From positions 62,001 to 126,000 of the forward strand of contig CP141729.1 of assembly GCA_035621215.1 (NCBI GenBank): a stretch of DNA of 64,000 nt. Direction: 5' to 3'. Of this stretch, positions 35,568-44,582 are shown one piece after another. Both the position numbers and the translations under genes were made by a program. Position 1 is the stretch's first letter. Each line of letters begins with the position of its first letter. This stretch comes from Oscillospiraceae bacterium MB08-C2-2. Lineage in GTDB: Bacteria; Bacillota; Clostridia; Oscillospirales; Ruminococcaceae. The notes under the pieces are model-generated. The model was not told the origin of the DNA and ran no database searches. It saw only the letters and a list, made by a program, of their open reading frames with translations.

Positions 35568-35819
35568 ATGCTTGAACTTGCTGTTTCGGCCGTCACGGGT
35601 TTTGTGGCCAATTCGGTCAGTTTGGTAGCGGGTATTTTTTCGGTGATTTCTCAGGGAGCCCGCAATATGTGGAACAAAAGAAAGGGTTATCTTCCCTCCA
35701 ATCGGGAAACTACGTCATCAGTCACCGATATTTTCACCATCCTGACAATATTCTGCAGCGCCGTGTCGATATTGCTGATGCTTTTAACTATTTGTAACCA
35801 AAGCAAAAAACAGGGGTAA
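35568..35819 (+). CDS. Small protein with C-terminal membrane helix
   Basis: An 83-residue protein of unknown function. A hydrophobic N-terminal stretch (MLELAVSAVTGFVANSVSLVAGIFSVIS) and a C-terminal helix (IFTILTIFCSAVSILLMLLTI) flank a basic middle (NMWNKRKGYL). AGGAGG is 9 bases upstream of this ATG; another ATG two codons earlier is only 3 bases away. Confidence 0.6.
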   Translation: MLELAVSAVTGFVANSVSLVAGIFSVISQGARNMWNKRKGYLPSNRETTSSVTDIFTILTIFCSAVSILLMLLTICNQSKKQG

Positions 35820-35876
35820 ACCGCTAGATTTGGTGTCTCGCCTTCGGGTCGACAACAAAATATAGAACCGAACACA

Positions 35877-35909
35877 AAACCGGCTGATGGATAGCCGGTT
35901 TTTTTGTTT
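35877..35909 (+). terminator. Terminator before mraZ
   Basis: AAACCGGCT and AGCCGGTTT flank a 7-base loop and are followed by TTTTTG. It separates the small-protein transcript from the dcw cluster. Confidence 0.88.
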
Positions 35910-35927
35910 TCGTGATGCGGCGAGGGG

Positions 35928-35956
35928 TTGCATTTTAGAAAAGTGGCATGTATAAT
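35928..35956 (+). promoter_or_regulatory. mraZ (dcw cluster) promoter
   Basis: TTGCAT (35928-35933), 17 bases, consensus TATAAT (35951-35956), 71 bases before the mraZ GTG. Confidence 0.8.
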
Positions 35957-35963
35957 AACCTCA

Positions 35964-35988
35964 GTGGTTAAAAGTGGGGAAAAGTGGG
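35964..35988 (+). promoter_or_regulatory. MraZ operator, three direct repeats
   Basis: GTGGT, GTGGG and GTGGG at 35964, 35974 and 35984, each separated by five bases (TAAAA, GAAAA). MraZ proteins bind direct GTGGG/TGGGN repeats with this spacing. The repeats begin right at the expected transcription start, a position suited to autorepression by the first gene product. Confidence 0.85.
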
Positions 35989-36027
35989 GGACATGCCCAC
36001 TCAAATAGCAGGAAAGGGTGAGGATGC

Positions 36028-36447
36028 GTGCTCATTGGTGAATTCCAGCATAGCCTGGACAGCAAAGGCCGTGTCAATTTTCCTGCTAAAATGCGTGATG
36101 ATCTCGGTTCCCGCTTTATTGTAACCAAAGGTATGGATTCATGCCTTGCGGTGTATCCTATGGAAGAGTGGGCTGTGCTGGAAAGCAAAATCCGGGCGCT
36201 TCCCATGTCTAAATCCAGAGATTTGCAGCGTTTTCTTTTTGCGGGTGCGGCTGATTTGGAGCCGGACAAGCAGGGGCGTGTGCTGATCCCCCAGAATTTG
36301 CGGGATTATGCCGGCCTGAGCAAGGATGTTATGATCATCGGCGCTTCTGTTCGTGCCGAGATTTGGGATAAGGCCCGTTGGGAGGCAAGCTGCAGTGAGC
36401 TGACTGCCGAGCATGTGGCCATGGCTATGGAAGAGTTGGGCTTTTAA
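36028..36447 (+). CDS. mraZ: MraZ, transcriptional regulator of the dcw cluster
   Basis: A 139-residue AbrB-fold DNA-binding protein with two tandem MraZ domains: GEFQHSLDSKGRVNFPAKMRD with the DxxGR signature, and DLEPDKQGRVLIPQNLRDYAG with the second. It starts at GTG behind GGAAAGGG. It controls its own operon in other bacteria; the matching operator is present upstream. Its stop and the rsmH start share a base (TAATG). Confidence 0.97.
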   Translation: MLIGEFQHSLDSKGRVNFPAKMRDDLGSRFIVTKGMDSCLAVYPMEEWAVLESKIRALPMSKSRDLQRFLFAGAADLEPDKQGRVLIPQNLRDYAGLSKDVMIIGASVRAEIWDKARWEASCSELTAEHVAMAMEELGF

Positions 36448-37403
36448 TGGAAAAGAATCAGGAGGGGTTCCCCCTCGAATTTGAGCATATCTCGGTGCTG
36501 CTCCACGAGTGTGTGGAGGGCCTGAATATACGCCCCGGCAAAATTTATATGGATCTCACCGCCGGCGGAGGCGGTCACAGCTCTGCTATTGCCCGGGAAC
36601 TGACCGGGGGAGGCAGACTGATCGCCGTGGATAAAGATCCCGATGCCATCCGGGCAGCCGGTGAAAAGTTGGCACCCTATCCCGCCGCACAGGTTGTGCA
36701 GGGGGATTTCGGCGACTTTGACCGGATTCTGGATCAGCTGGAAATTACCGCTGTGGATGGAGTGCTCATGGATTTGGGCGTTTCTTCCCATCAGCTGGAT
36801 GTGGCGGAGCGGGGATTTTCCTATCATCAGGATGCACCGTTGGATATGCGCATGAGCCAACAGGGGCCGGGTGCCCGGGAACTGGTGAACACCGCCGATG
36901 TTTTGGAGCTGGAACGCATTTTGCGGGAATACGGCGAGGAAAAATTTGCTCGCCGAATTGCCCAGCGGATTGTACAGCATCGGGGAGAACAGCCAATCGA
37001 GACCACCGGGGAACTGGTGGAAATTATAAAGGAAGCGATTCCTGCGCCGGCCCGCCGTCAGGGAGGGCACCCCGCCAAGCGGAGCTTTCAGGCCATTCGT
37101 ATTGCCGTCAACGGCGAGCTGGAAAGCCTTTCCTGCTGTTTGGAGCAGGCCTTTGAGCGGTTGGCTCCGGGGGGAAGGCTGGCCGTGATCACCTTCCACT
37201 CTTTAGAGGATAGAATGGTCAAGCAGCGCTTTGCAGAGTATTGCAGGGGCTGTATCTGCCCGCCGGATTTCCCGATTTGCACCTGCGGGAAGACACCTCG
37301 GGCAAAACTTGTGCAGCGTAAGCCGATCTTGCCGAACGAGCAGGAGCTGGAACAGAACAACCGCAGTCGGAGCGCCAAGCTCCGTATTCTTGAAAAACTC
37401 TAG
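36447..37403 (+). CDS. rsmH: 16S rRNA (cytosine-1402-N4) methyltransferase
   Basis: A 318-residue SAM-dependent enzyme methylating 16S rRNA. It shows YMDLTAGGGGHSSAIAREL (SAM site), LMDLGVSSHQLD, ERGFSYHQDAPLDMRM and HPAKRSFQAIRIAVNGEL, and a C-terminal cysteine cluster CRGCICPPDFPICTCG as usual. Length is typical. It is directly coupled to mraZ, as in most bacteria. Confidence 0.97.
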   Translation: MEKNQEGFPLEFEHISVLLHECVEGLNIRPGKIYMDLTAGGGGHSSAIARELTGGGRLIAVDKDPDAIRAAGEKLAPYPAAQVVQGDFGDFDRILDQLEITAVDGVLMDLGVSSHQLDVAERGFSYHQDAPLDMRMSQQGPGARELVNTADVLELERILREYGEEKFARRIAQRIVQHRGEQPIETTGELVEIIKEAIPAPARRQGGHPAKRSFQAIRIAVNGELESLSCCLEQAFERLAPGGRLAVITFHSLEDRMVKQRFAEYCRGCICPPDFPICTCGKTPRAKLVQRKPILPNEQELEQNNRSRSAKLRILEKL

Positions 37404-37430
37404 TATACTTTGAAAAGGGGAGAACAAACC

Positions 37431-37931
37431 ATGTCGGCAGCCAACACCAATTTAGCTTATGATTTTTCAGCCTTTCAGTCCCGTACGCTTACCCTGCCCC
37501 GCAAACGGCTGGAAGTTGTGGAAAACAAATCAGATAATCGGCGGGCTTCGGCATTCTTTTCGATCAAGGCAGTCGCTTCTTTCGCTATTGTGGTTACTCT
37601 TCTCTCCCTTATTATTTACAATCAGGCTACCCTTCATGAAATGACAGGCGAAATCAACCAGATTAACCAGCAGCTGACTGAGCTTAAAAGCGACAATGTT
37701 AAGCTGACCAGTGATCTGGAATCCATTGTATCTTTGCGCAATGTCGAAACCCGTGCCCATGAGGAGCTGGGTTTGCAGCGCATGGATAAGTATCAAACCG
37801 AATACATCAACCTGTTCGGTGAGGATAAAGTTGTGCTGCCCGAGGGGGCAGAACAGGCCGGGACTGCTCAAAAGGTCAAGGATACAGTTAATGATGCAAT
37901 TAACGGAATCAAGGAATATATTGGGGATTAA
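37431..37931 (+). CDS. ftsL: FtsL-like cell division protein
   Basis: A 166-residue bitopic protein. About 45 polar residues precede one membrane helix (AVASFAIVVTLLSLIIYN). A coiled-coil stretch (LHEMTGEINQINQQLTELKSDNVKLTSDLESIVSL) follows, with NVETRAHEELGLQRMDKYQ, the usual FtsL end motif. FtsL proteins bridge FtsQ/DivIB and the septal synthase. Sequence is weakly conserved, so the name rests on topology and position between rsmH and the PBP. The ATG has AAAAGGGGAG upstream. Confidence 0.85.
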   Translation: MSAANTNLAYDFSAFQSRTLTLPRKRLEVVENKSDNRRASAFFSIKAVASFAIVVTLLSLIIYNQATLHEMTGEINQINQQLTELKSDNVKLTSDLESIVSLRNVETRAHEELGLQRMDKYQTEYINLFGEDKVVLPEGAEQAGTAQKVKDTVNDAINGIKEYIGD

Positions 37932-38103
37932 AGCAATATGCTTTTACAGGGTCAGGATGACATAAAAAGAGAAGACAACGCCCTCCTTTTTGGGTGAAAA
38001 TGTGAATTTTATACGAGAGTTAAGCGGAAAATCGTCTTAGCTCTCCATTTGTTATATGGAGCAATGGCAAACAAGGAAAAATGCTCCAAAGGGAGGATCT
38101 TGC

Positions 38104-40365
38104 ATGCAAAAATCAGCCTCGGCCAGCATGCGCCGACGCATGGGGGTTATTCTGGCTCTGTTTATGGTTGGCGGCTTCTGCCTTTTGATCTGGCAGCTGT
38201 TCAAAATCCAGATTATAGACGGCGAATGGTATCAGGCACAGGCTTTTCGCCAGCAAACCCGCTCACAGAATCTGGGAGCCAAGCGGGGAACCATCTATGA
38301 CCGGAACAACAATGAACTGGCCCGAAGCGCATCGGTTTGGAATGTATGCATTTCGCCAGCAGAGATCAATCAGGAGACCATCGGTCAGGTAGCCAAAGAT
38401 TTGGGCGAAATCCTGAATGTAACCCCTGAAAGTATTATTGAGCAGGCTAAGGATATCAAGTCCTTCTATAAGGTGATCGGCCGCCGGGTGGAGCGTGCCA
38501 CCATGGAAGCCGTTACCCAGTACATAACCGAGAACAAGGTAAGCGGTGTCAACTTTGAGCAGGATGCCAAGCGGTATTATACCTATGGCTCCTTGGCCTC
38601 TTCGCTGCTGGGCTTTACCAATTACGATGGCAATGGGGCTTATGGACTGGAAGCCTATTACGATAAAACCCTCAGCGGCACACCCGGTATGGTGGTTTCC
38701 ACCAAAAATGCCCGGGGCGCGGATATGCACTTTAAATACCAGCAGATGTATGAAGCCCAGGATGGCAACAGCGTGGTGCTCACCATAGACGAAGCCATTC
38801 AGCACTTTCTGGAAAAGAATCTGGAGACTGCGGTTATTGAGCACAGCATCCAAAACCGTGCGGCTGGGATTGTGTTGAATGTAAAAACAGGTGAGATTCT
38901 GGCTATGGCCACCAAGCCGGATTTTGACCCCAATGACCCGTATACTTTGCAGGACCCTGCTGCAGTGGAACAACTGGCCAAAATGGTTGTAGGTTCTCAG
39001 GAATACAAGGATGCCCAGCGGCAGTTTCAATACGATCAGTGGCGAAACAAGGCCATTTCCGATCCATATGAGCCGGGCTCGGTCTTTAAAATTGTCACAG
39101 CGGCCACAGCTTTGGAAAATAAAAAGGTCACCATCAACGATCATTTTTATTGCAGCGGCTCCATTAAAATTGCCTCTGAAACTATCCATTGCTGGCAGGC
39201 GGGTGGCCATGGAGACGTTAACTTTATTGAAGGCATGCAGAAATCCTGCAACCCTGTTTTCATTACCATTGGTCAAAGAACCGGCGCCCGCCTTTTCTAT
39301 GACTCTATGCAGAGCTTTGGATTCGGCGAGCAGACCGGGGTTGATTTGCCCGGTGAGGCACCCGGCATTCTCCACGGCTTTGATACACTGAATAAGGAAG
39401 GCGGCGTGGAGCTGGCCAGTACCTCCTTTGGCCAGACTTTCAAGGTAACCACTATCCAGTTGGCAAGTGCTGCTGCCGCCGCTGTCAATGGCGGCAACCT
39501 GATGCAGCCTTACATTGTCAAGCAGGTTTTAGACCCGGATGGCAACGTGATCAGCACCACACAGCCTACCGTTCGCCGGCAGGTTATCTCTGAGGAAACC
39601 TCTGCCACCATGCGTATGCTGGTTGAGGCGGTTGTAAATGGCGGCTCCGGCCGTTTCTCTGCCATTCCCGGCTATCAGATCGGCGGCAAGACCGGTACAT
39701 CTGAAAAGCTGGATCCCGGTGCAGGAGATGTTCATATTCTTTCCTTTGTGGGTATTGCCCCTATGGATGACCCGGAGATTGCGGTTTTGGTTATGCTGGA
39801 TGAACCAAATCTGGGAGGCAACGCTTACGGTTCCACCATTGCCGCACCTGTAGTCGGTGCTATTTTGCAGGAGACTCTGCCCTACCTGGGCTTTGAGCCA
39901 CAGTATACTGCCGAACAGCTGGAGGAACGAGAAGTTAATGTTCCCAACGTGATGTATAAAAAGCCTCACGATGCACAGGCTGAGTTGACAGTGGCGGGCC
40001 TCAACACCCGCATCATTGGCAACGGCCCCATGGTGCTTCAGCAGATTCCTCTGCCCAACCAGAAAATGCCCAAGGGAAGTCAGGTGATCCTTTATACCGA
40101 GGAAGCCAATATGGAACAAGAAATCACCGTGCCGGATGTGGTGGGAATGCTTTCTGCCGAAGCCAACAAGCTGGTGGTCAATTCCGGGCTGAATGTGCAG
40201 ATTCGGGGCGTGATCAAGGATGGGGTTTCCACAGTGGTGGGTGAGCAGTGGCCGCTGCCCGGTACCGTTCAGCACCCGGGTGATGTGGTTATTTTAACCC
40301 TTGTGGAGGGTGCTTCCGCCGAAGAACGTGCGGCCGATGCACAAGCCAATATACCAATGCCGTGA
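38104..40365 (+). CDS. Class B penicillin-binding protein with two PASTA domains
   Basis: A 753-residue transpeptidase of the FtsI/SpoVD type. One N-terminal membrane helix (VILALFMVGGFCLLIWQLF) precedes the dimerisation domain (GTIYDRNNNELARS). The catalytic domain has SVFKI (SxxK), SCN (SxN) and GGKTGTSE (KTG) motifs, followed by two PASTA repeats (NVPNVMYKKPHDAQAELTVAG and VPDVVGMLSAEANKLV). It cross-links septal or spore-cortex peptidoglycan together with FtsW. Whether it is the vegetative PBP or a SpoVD cannot be told from sequence; only one is present in the cluster. The ATG has AAGGGAGG upstream. Confidence 0.93.
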   Translation: MQKSASASMRRRMGVILALFMVGGFCLLIWQLFKIQIIDGEWYQAQAFRQQTRSQNLGAKRGTIYDRNNNELARSASVWNVCISPAEINQETIGQVAKDLGEILNVTPESIIEQAKDIKSFYKVIGRRVERATMEAVTQYITENKVSGVNFEQDAKRYYTYGSLASSLLGFTNYDGNGAYGLEAYYDKTLSGTPGMVVSTKNARGADMHFKYQQMYEAQDGNSVVLTIDEAIQHFLEKNLETAVIEHSIQNRAAGIVLNVKTGEILAMATKPDFDPNDPYTLQDPAAVEQLAKMVVGSQEYKDAQRQFQYDQWRNKAISDPYEPGSVFKIVTAATALENKKVTINDHFYCSGSIKIASETIHCWQAGGHGDVNFIEGMQKSCNPVFITIGQRTGARLFYDSMQSFGFGEQTGVDLPGEAPGILHGFDTLNKEGGVELASTSFGQTFKVTTIQLASAAAAAVNGGNLMQPYIVKQVLDPDGNVISTTQPTVRRQVISEETSATMRMLVEAVVNGGSGRFSAIPGYQIGGKTGTSEKLDPGAGDVHILSFVGIAPMDDPEIAVLVMLDEPNLGGNAYGSTIAAPVVGAILQETLPYLGFEPQYTAEQLEEREVNVPNVMYKKPHDAQAELTVAGLNTRIIGNGPMVLQQIPLPNQKMPKGSQVILYTEEANMEQEITVPDVVGMLSAEANKLVVNSGLNVQIRGVIKDGVSTVVGEQWPLPGTVQHPGDVVILTLVEGASAEERAADAQANIPMP

Positions 40366-40470
40366 GAAGTTAAATTTTCTTTTAATGTGATATACTTACT
40401 TGAAAATGGCGCACACTGTAAATATTGGGGCGGGGCCTTTTAGGAGGCCCCGAAAGGGAGATGGTAATGG

Positions 40471-41922
40471 ATGACACTACAGCAGCTTGCCAAGGATCTG
40501 ACCTATACCGGTACGCTGACCGATGCACAGGTTACGGGGATTACAGCCGATAGCCGGCAGGTGGAGCCGGGCAGTGTTTTTGTCTGCATCGCAGGCGGGA
40601 AGTTTGATGGCCATGATCATGCTGCCTCCGCACTGGAAAAAGGGGCCGTGCTGGTGGTTGCCCAGCGGGATTTGGGGCTTTCACCACAGATTCTGGTGGA
40701 GGATACTCGGGAGGCCTATGGCCTTCTTTGCGGTGCCTTTTTCGATTACCCTGCCAAAAAGCTCAAGCTGATCGGCGTAACCGGTACCAACGGAAAAACC
40801 ACCATCACCTATCTTGTTAAACAGATTCTGGAAGCGGCAGGCAAAAAGGTTGGCCTGCTGGGCACCATTCACAATGAGATTGCCGATATGGTCATCCCCT
40901 CCAAGCACACCACCCCCGATCCCCTGCAGCTGCACGCCATGTTTGCACGGATGGCGGAGGCAGGCTGTGAATATGCGGTTATGGAGGTTTCCTCTCATGC
41001 GCTGGATCAGAGAAGAGTGGCGGGCTGCCGGTTTGACTGCGGCATCTTCACCAATCTCACACAGGATCATCTGGATTACCACGGCAGTATGGAGAGCTAC
41101 TATCTGGCTAAGAAGAAACTGTTTGAGCTTTCGGATCGTGCGGTCATCAACTTGGATGATCCCACAGGCCAAAAGCTGATTTCAGAACTTTCCTGCCCTG
41201 TAACCAGCTTTTCCTGCCAGCGGGACGATGCGGATTACACCGCCCGGGATATTCGCTTTTCTGCCAAGGGCAGCCAGTTTTCTCTGTTGGCAAACAGCCA
41301 GCTGGCCCGGGTCTCCTTTGCTATGCCGGGGGAATTTTCAGTTTCCAATGCACTGGCGGCAGCCGTAGGCTGTATTTCGGTGGGGCTCACCTTTGAGCAA
41401 GCTGTGGCGGGGCTGAACCAATGTAAAGGTGTTCCCGGCCGAATTGAGATTCTCCCCACCGATACCCCCTTCACCATCATCCGGGATTATGCCCATTCCC
41501 CAGATGGGCTGGAAAAGATTATCACAGCGGTGAGGGTCTTCGCACCCGGCCGGGTGGTCACCCTCTTTGGCTGTGCTGGCAACCGGGACCGCACCAAGCG
41601 GCCCATTATGGGCGAGATCGTTTCCCGTCTTTCGGATTTTTGCATTCTGACCTCCGATAACCCCCGGGATGAAAATCCCCAGCGGGTGGTGGATGATGTT
41701 TTGCCCGGGCTTTTGGAGCACGATACCCCTCATGAGGTGATTGTGGATCGTTACAGTGCCATTGAGTGGGCGTTGGATAATTGCCATGAGGGGGATATCC
41801 TCATTCTGGCGGGCAAGGGCCATGAGGACTATCAGGTGCTGGATTATGGAACCATCTTTTTCGATGAAAAAGTGATTGTAGATGAACTTTTGGCGAAGAA
41901 AAAAGGGGAAGCCAAGCGTTAA
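40471..41922 (+). CDS. murE: UDP-MurNAc-tripeptide synthetase MurE
   Basis: A 483-residue Mur ligase that adds the third amino acid to the peptidoglycan stem. The ATP site is GVTGTNGKTTITYL, and the substrate motifs HTTPDPLQLH and EVSSHALDQRRV are present. The DNPRDENP motif indicates meso-diaminopimelate as the amino acid, in line with clostridial A1-gamma peptidoglycan. A GC-rich hairpin (40431-40452) and an AAGGGAG site precede the ATG. Confidence 0.96.
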   Translation: MTLQQLAKDLTYTGTLTDAQVTGITADSRQVEPGSVFVCIAGGKFDGHDHAASALEKGAVLVVAQRDLGLSPQILVEDTREAYGLLCGAFFDYPAKKLKLIGVTGTNGKTTITYLVKQILEAAGKKVGLLGTIHNEIADMVIPSKHTTPDPLQLHAMFARMAEAGCEYAVMEVSSHALDQRRVAGCRFDCGIFTNLTQDHLDYHGSMESYYLAKKKLFELSDRAVINLDDPTGQKLISELSCPVTSFSCQRDDADYTARDIRFSAKGSQFSLLANSQLARVSFAMPGEFSVSNALAAAVGCISVGLTFEQAVAGLNQCKGVPGRIEILPTDTPFTIIRDYAHSPDGLEKIITAVRVFAPGRVVTLFGCAGNRDRTKRPIMGEIVSRLSDFCILTSDNPRDENPQRVVDDVLPGLLEHDTPHEVIVDRYSAIEWALDNCHEGDILILAGKGHEDYQVLDYGTIFFDEKVIVDELLAKKKGEAKR

Positions 41923-41946
41923 AGCGGGGGAAGGAGAAACACAGAT

Positions 41947-43302
41947 ATGGAAAAAATCAGCATGGCAGAGCTTGCCGGTGCTTTGAGTCTCGATTATACC
42001 GGTGATGCATGGATTGGTGCGGTTTCCACCGATTCCCGGAGCATTCCCCCGGGTTGTCTCTTTATTGCGCTGGAGGGCGAAAACTTTGATGGCCACCAGT
42101 ATATAGCACAGGCTCTGGAGCAGGGGGCAGCCTTTGCTCTTGCCCATAAACCGGGGGATTACCCCGCCGGGCGGGTGTTTATAGTGAAGGATACCCGGCA
42201 GGCGCTTTTGGATGTGGCGGGGTTTTACCGCCGCCAGCTTGGCATTCCTGTTGTGGGTGTTACCGGCAGTGTAGGCAAAACCACCACCAAGGAAATGATC
42301 GCCTGCGTGATGGCTCAAAAATACAAAACCCTGAAAAACGAGGCGAACCTCAACAACGAGATCGGCCTTTCCCAAACGGTGCTGGGCCTGACTGGGGAGC
42401 ATGAGGCGGCGGTGCTGGAAATGGGTATGGATGGCCCCGGCCAGATTCACCAGCTTACCCTATGCGCCCGGCCGGACGTTGCGGTGGTCACAAATATCGG
42501 TGTTTCTCATCTGGAGCGGCTGGGCAGCCGGGAAAACATCCTGCAGGAGAAGCTTTCCATTACCGATGGCATGGTTCCCGGCTCCACGGTGATCCTCTGC
42601 GGGGATAATGACCTGCTGAGTCAAACGGAACTGCCCAACTTCAAGGTTTTGCGTTATGGGCTGGAAAACAAGGATTGTCAGGTAATTGCCCGGCAAATAC
42701 TGTCTTTTTCCACTCATACGAATTTCGTCATCTCCTTTGACGGCAATGCCTATGATGCCCAAATTCCCACCATGGGGCGGCACAATGTCCTCAACAGTCT
42801 GGCCGCCTTCTGTGTGGCAATCGCTTTGGAGATTCCCCCTCAAAAGGCTATAGCGGCACTGCGGGGCTACCGGCCGGCTGGGATGCGGCAGAATATTGTG
42901 CAGCATGCGGCTTATACAGTGGTGGAGGATTGCTACAACGCCAGCCCCGATTCCATGCGCTCTGCGCTGGAAACGCTGGGGCAGCTCAAATGCACCGGCC
43001 GCAAGATTGCTGTGCTTTCGGATATGCTGGAGCTTGGACCCATTGAAAAGGAAGCGCATTTTCAGGCGGGCAGGGAAGCGGCAGAAAACGGTGTGGAAGT
43101 TTTGCTCAGTGTTGGTGAGCTGGCTCGGGAATACCACCGGGGTGCGCTGGAGGCCGGTATTGGCAAGGCAGTGCATTATGAGGATAAGGAAGCCCTCTTT
43201 CAAGAGCTGGCCCAGCTGGTGGCTCCGGGCGATATTGTGTGGTTTAAGGCCAGCCGGGGTATGCGGCTGGAGGAAGTGATTCACCGGCTGTATGCGCAAT
43301 AA
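41947..43302 (+). CDS. murF: UDP-MurNAc-tripeptide:D-Ala-D-Ala ligase MurF
   Basis: A 451-residue Mur ligase completing the UDP-MurNAc-pentapeptide. It has TDSRSIPPGCLFIALEGENFDGH, the ATP site GVTGSVGKTTTKEMI, NLNNEIGLSQTVL, and VVEDCYNASPDSMRSAL near the C-terminal domain. It is 24 bases after murE. Confidence 0.96.
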   Translation: MEKISMAELAGALSLDYTGDAWIGAVSTDSRSIPPGCLFIALEGENFDGHQYIAQALEQGAAFALAHKPGDYPAGRVFIVKDTRQALLDVAGFYRRQLGIPVVGVTGSVGKTTTKEMIACVMAQKYKTLKNEANLNNEIGLSQTVLGLTGEHEAAVLEMGMDGPGQIHQLTLCARPDVAVVTNIGVSHLERLGSRENILQEKLSITDGMVPGSTVILCGDNDLLSQTELPNFKVLRYGLENKDCQVIARQILSFSTHTNFVISFDGNAYDAQIPTMGRHNVLNSLAAFCVAIALEIPPQKAIAALRGYRPAGMRQNIVQHAAYTVVEDCYNASPDSMRSALETLGQLKCTGRKIAVLSDMLELGPIEKEAHFQAGREAAENGVEVLLSVGELAREYHRGALEAGIGKAVHYEDKEALFQELAQLVAPGDIVWFKASRGMRLEEVIHRLYAQ

Positions 43303-43346
43303 CACGGCGGGACAGCCGATTCGGTGAAATGAGGAGTGTTGGAGAA

Positions 43347-44360
43347 ATGAAGGAAATGCCGGTGCTTTCGGCGGTTTTGGTAGCCTTTGTGGTGACCGCT
43401 GTATTGGGGCTTTGGCTGGTGCCGCTGATGCGCCGCCTGAAATACGGCCAGACTATCTTGGATATAGGCCCTGCGTGGCATAAAAAAAGCAAGCAGGGAA
43501 CCCCCACCATGGGTGGGCTGATGTTTATTGTGGGAACAGTGGCGGCGATTATCGCCGGGTATATGACCTCGGCGGCCGGTGGGCAGAGCGGGGCTCTTCT
43601 CTGGGCGGCCGCTGATAAGGCCAAGCTGCTTTTGGGTGCTCTCATGGCTCTTGCATTTGGTATGGTGGGCTTTGCCGATGATTTTATCAAGGTGGTCAAA
43701 AAACGGAATCTGGGTCTGAATGCTCGCCAGAAGCTGGTGATGCAGTTTTTGATTGCGCTGGTCTATCTGGGAGGGCTTTATCTGGTGGGCGAGCGCTCCT
43801 CCATGGTCTTTGTTCCCTTTTTCGGATGGCTGCAATTGGGCCCTCTCTATTGGCCTCTGGCTATGGTGGGCATTGTGTATCTGGTCAACTGTGTTAACCT
43901 CACCGATGGGTTGGATGGCCTTTGCGCTTCGGTAACCTTGGTGAGTGCCTTGGGCTTTATCATTCTCTGCACCCTTTTGCCGGTTCCCGGTGTGGGAATT
44001 ATGGCTGGGGCTTTGGCCGGGGGATGCCTTGGCTTTTTAATCTGGAATTTTCACCCGGCTAAAATCTTTATGGGCGATACCGGTTCCATGTTTTTAGGCG
44101 GAATGGTTGTTGCCTTGGCATTTAGTTTGGGAATTCCCATAATTTTACTGTTTATGGGCATACTATATATTTGCGAGGGGCTTTCGGTGGTGTTGCAGGT
44201 GATCAGCTTTAAAACCACCGGAAAGCGCATCTTTAAAATGAGCCCCATTCACCACCACTTTGAAATGTCCGGGTGGTCTGAAGTGAAAATTGTGGTGGTG
44301 TTTTCTCTCATTCAGCTTATTGGATGCATTGTGGCGGCTGTAGCTGTCCGAGGCATGTAA
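43347..44360 (+). CDS. mraY: Phospho-MurNAc-pentapeptide translocase MraY
   Basis: About 337 residues with ten membrane helices. It makes lipid I from UDP-MurNAc-pentapeptide and undecaprenyl phosphate. Active-site motifs are GTPTMGGLMFI, GFADDFIKVVKKRNLGL (double Asp), NLTDGLDGL and the HHHFE loop. Start is uncertain: ATGs at 43329, 43347 and 43356 are all in frame, and 43347 is 10 bases from GAGGAG. The next gene in most bacteria would be murD; here a 222-base gap with a repeat element follows. Confidence 0.95.
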   Translation: MKEMPVLSAVLVAFVVTAVLGLWLVPLMRRLKYGQTILDIGPAWHKKSKQGTPTMGGLMFIVGTVAAIIAGYMTSAAGGQSGALLWAAADKAKLLLGALMALAFGMVGFADDFIKVVKKRNLGLNARQKLVMQFLIALVYLGGLYLVGERSSMVFVPFFGWLQLGPLYWPLAMVGIVYLVNCVNLTDGLDGLCASVTLVSALGFIILCTLLPVPGVGIMAGALAGGCLGFLIWNFHPAKIFMGDTGSMFLGGMVVALAFSLGIPIILLFMGILYICEGLSVVLQVISFKTTGKRIFKMSPIHHHFEMSGWSEVKIVVVFSLIQLIGCIVAAVAVRGM

Positions 44361-44366
44361 ATCCCC

Positions 44367-44490
44367 AGCAAACGCAAGATACGTTTGCTTTCGGTATCCA
44401 ATGCCCCCCATGTGCCCCCGGTTTCGCCCCACGGTCGTGTGGCGAGGGTAGAAACTTTTGGGCGAAATCAATTCGCCTGCGAGATATTAC
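44367..44490 (-). repeat. Dispersed structured repeat, copy C
   Basis: Diverged third copy, on the minus strand. It shares the CGAATTGATTTCG core (44464-44476), a GCGAAA...CCGGGGG region, and CATGGGGGGCATTGGAT with copies A and B. Its stem 1 is TCGCC/GGCGA, stem 2 is damaged on one side, and stem 3 is replaced by AGCAAACG/CGTTTGCT (44367-44389) of different sequence but the same shape. It sits between mraY and ftsW inside the division operon. Confidence 0.75.
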
Positions 44491-44582
44491 AAAACAGAGC
44501 GGATTTTAGGGCACATTATTCTGTAAGTTAACCATAAGATGTAAATCGTTCTTTCAATTAAAATCCCTGCGAGGTGAAGCCT

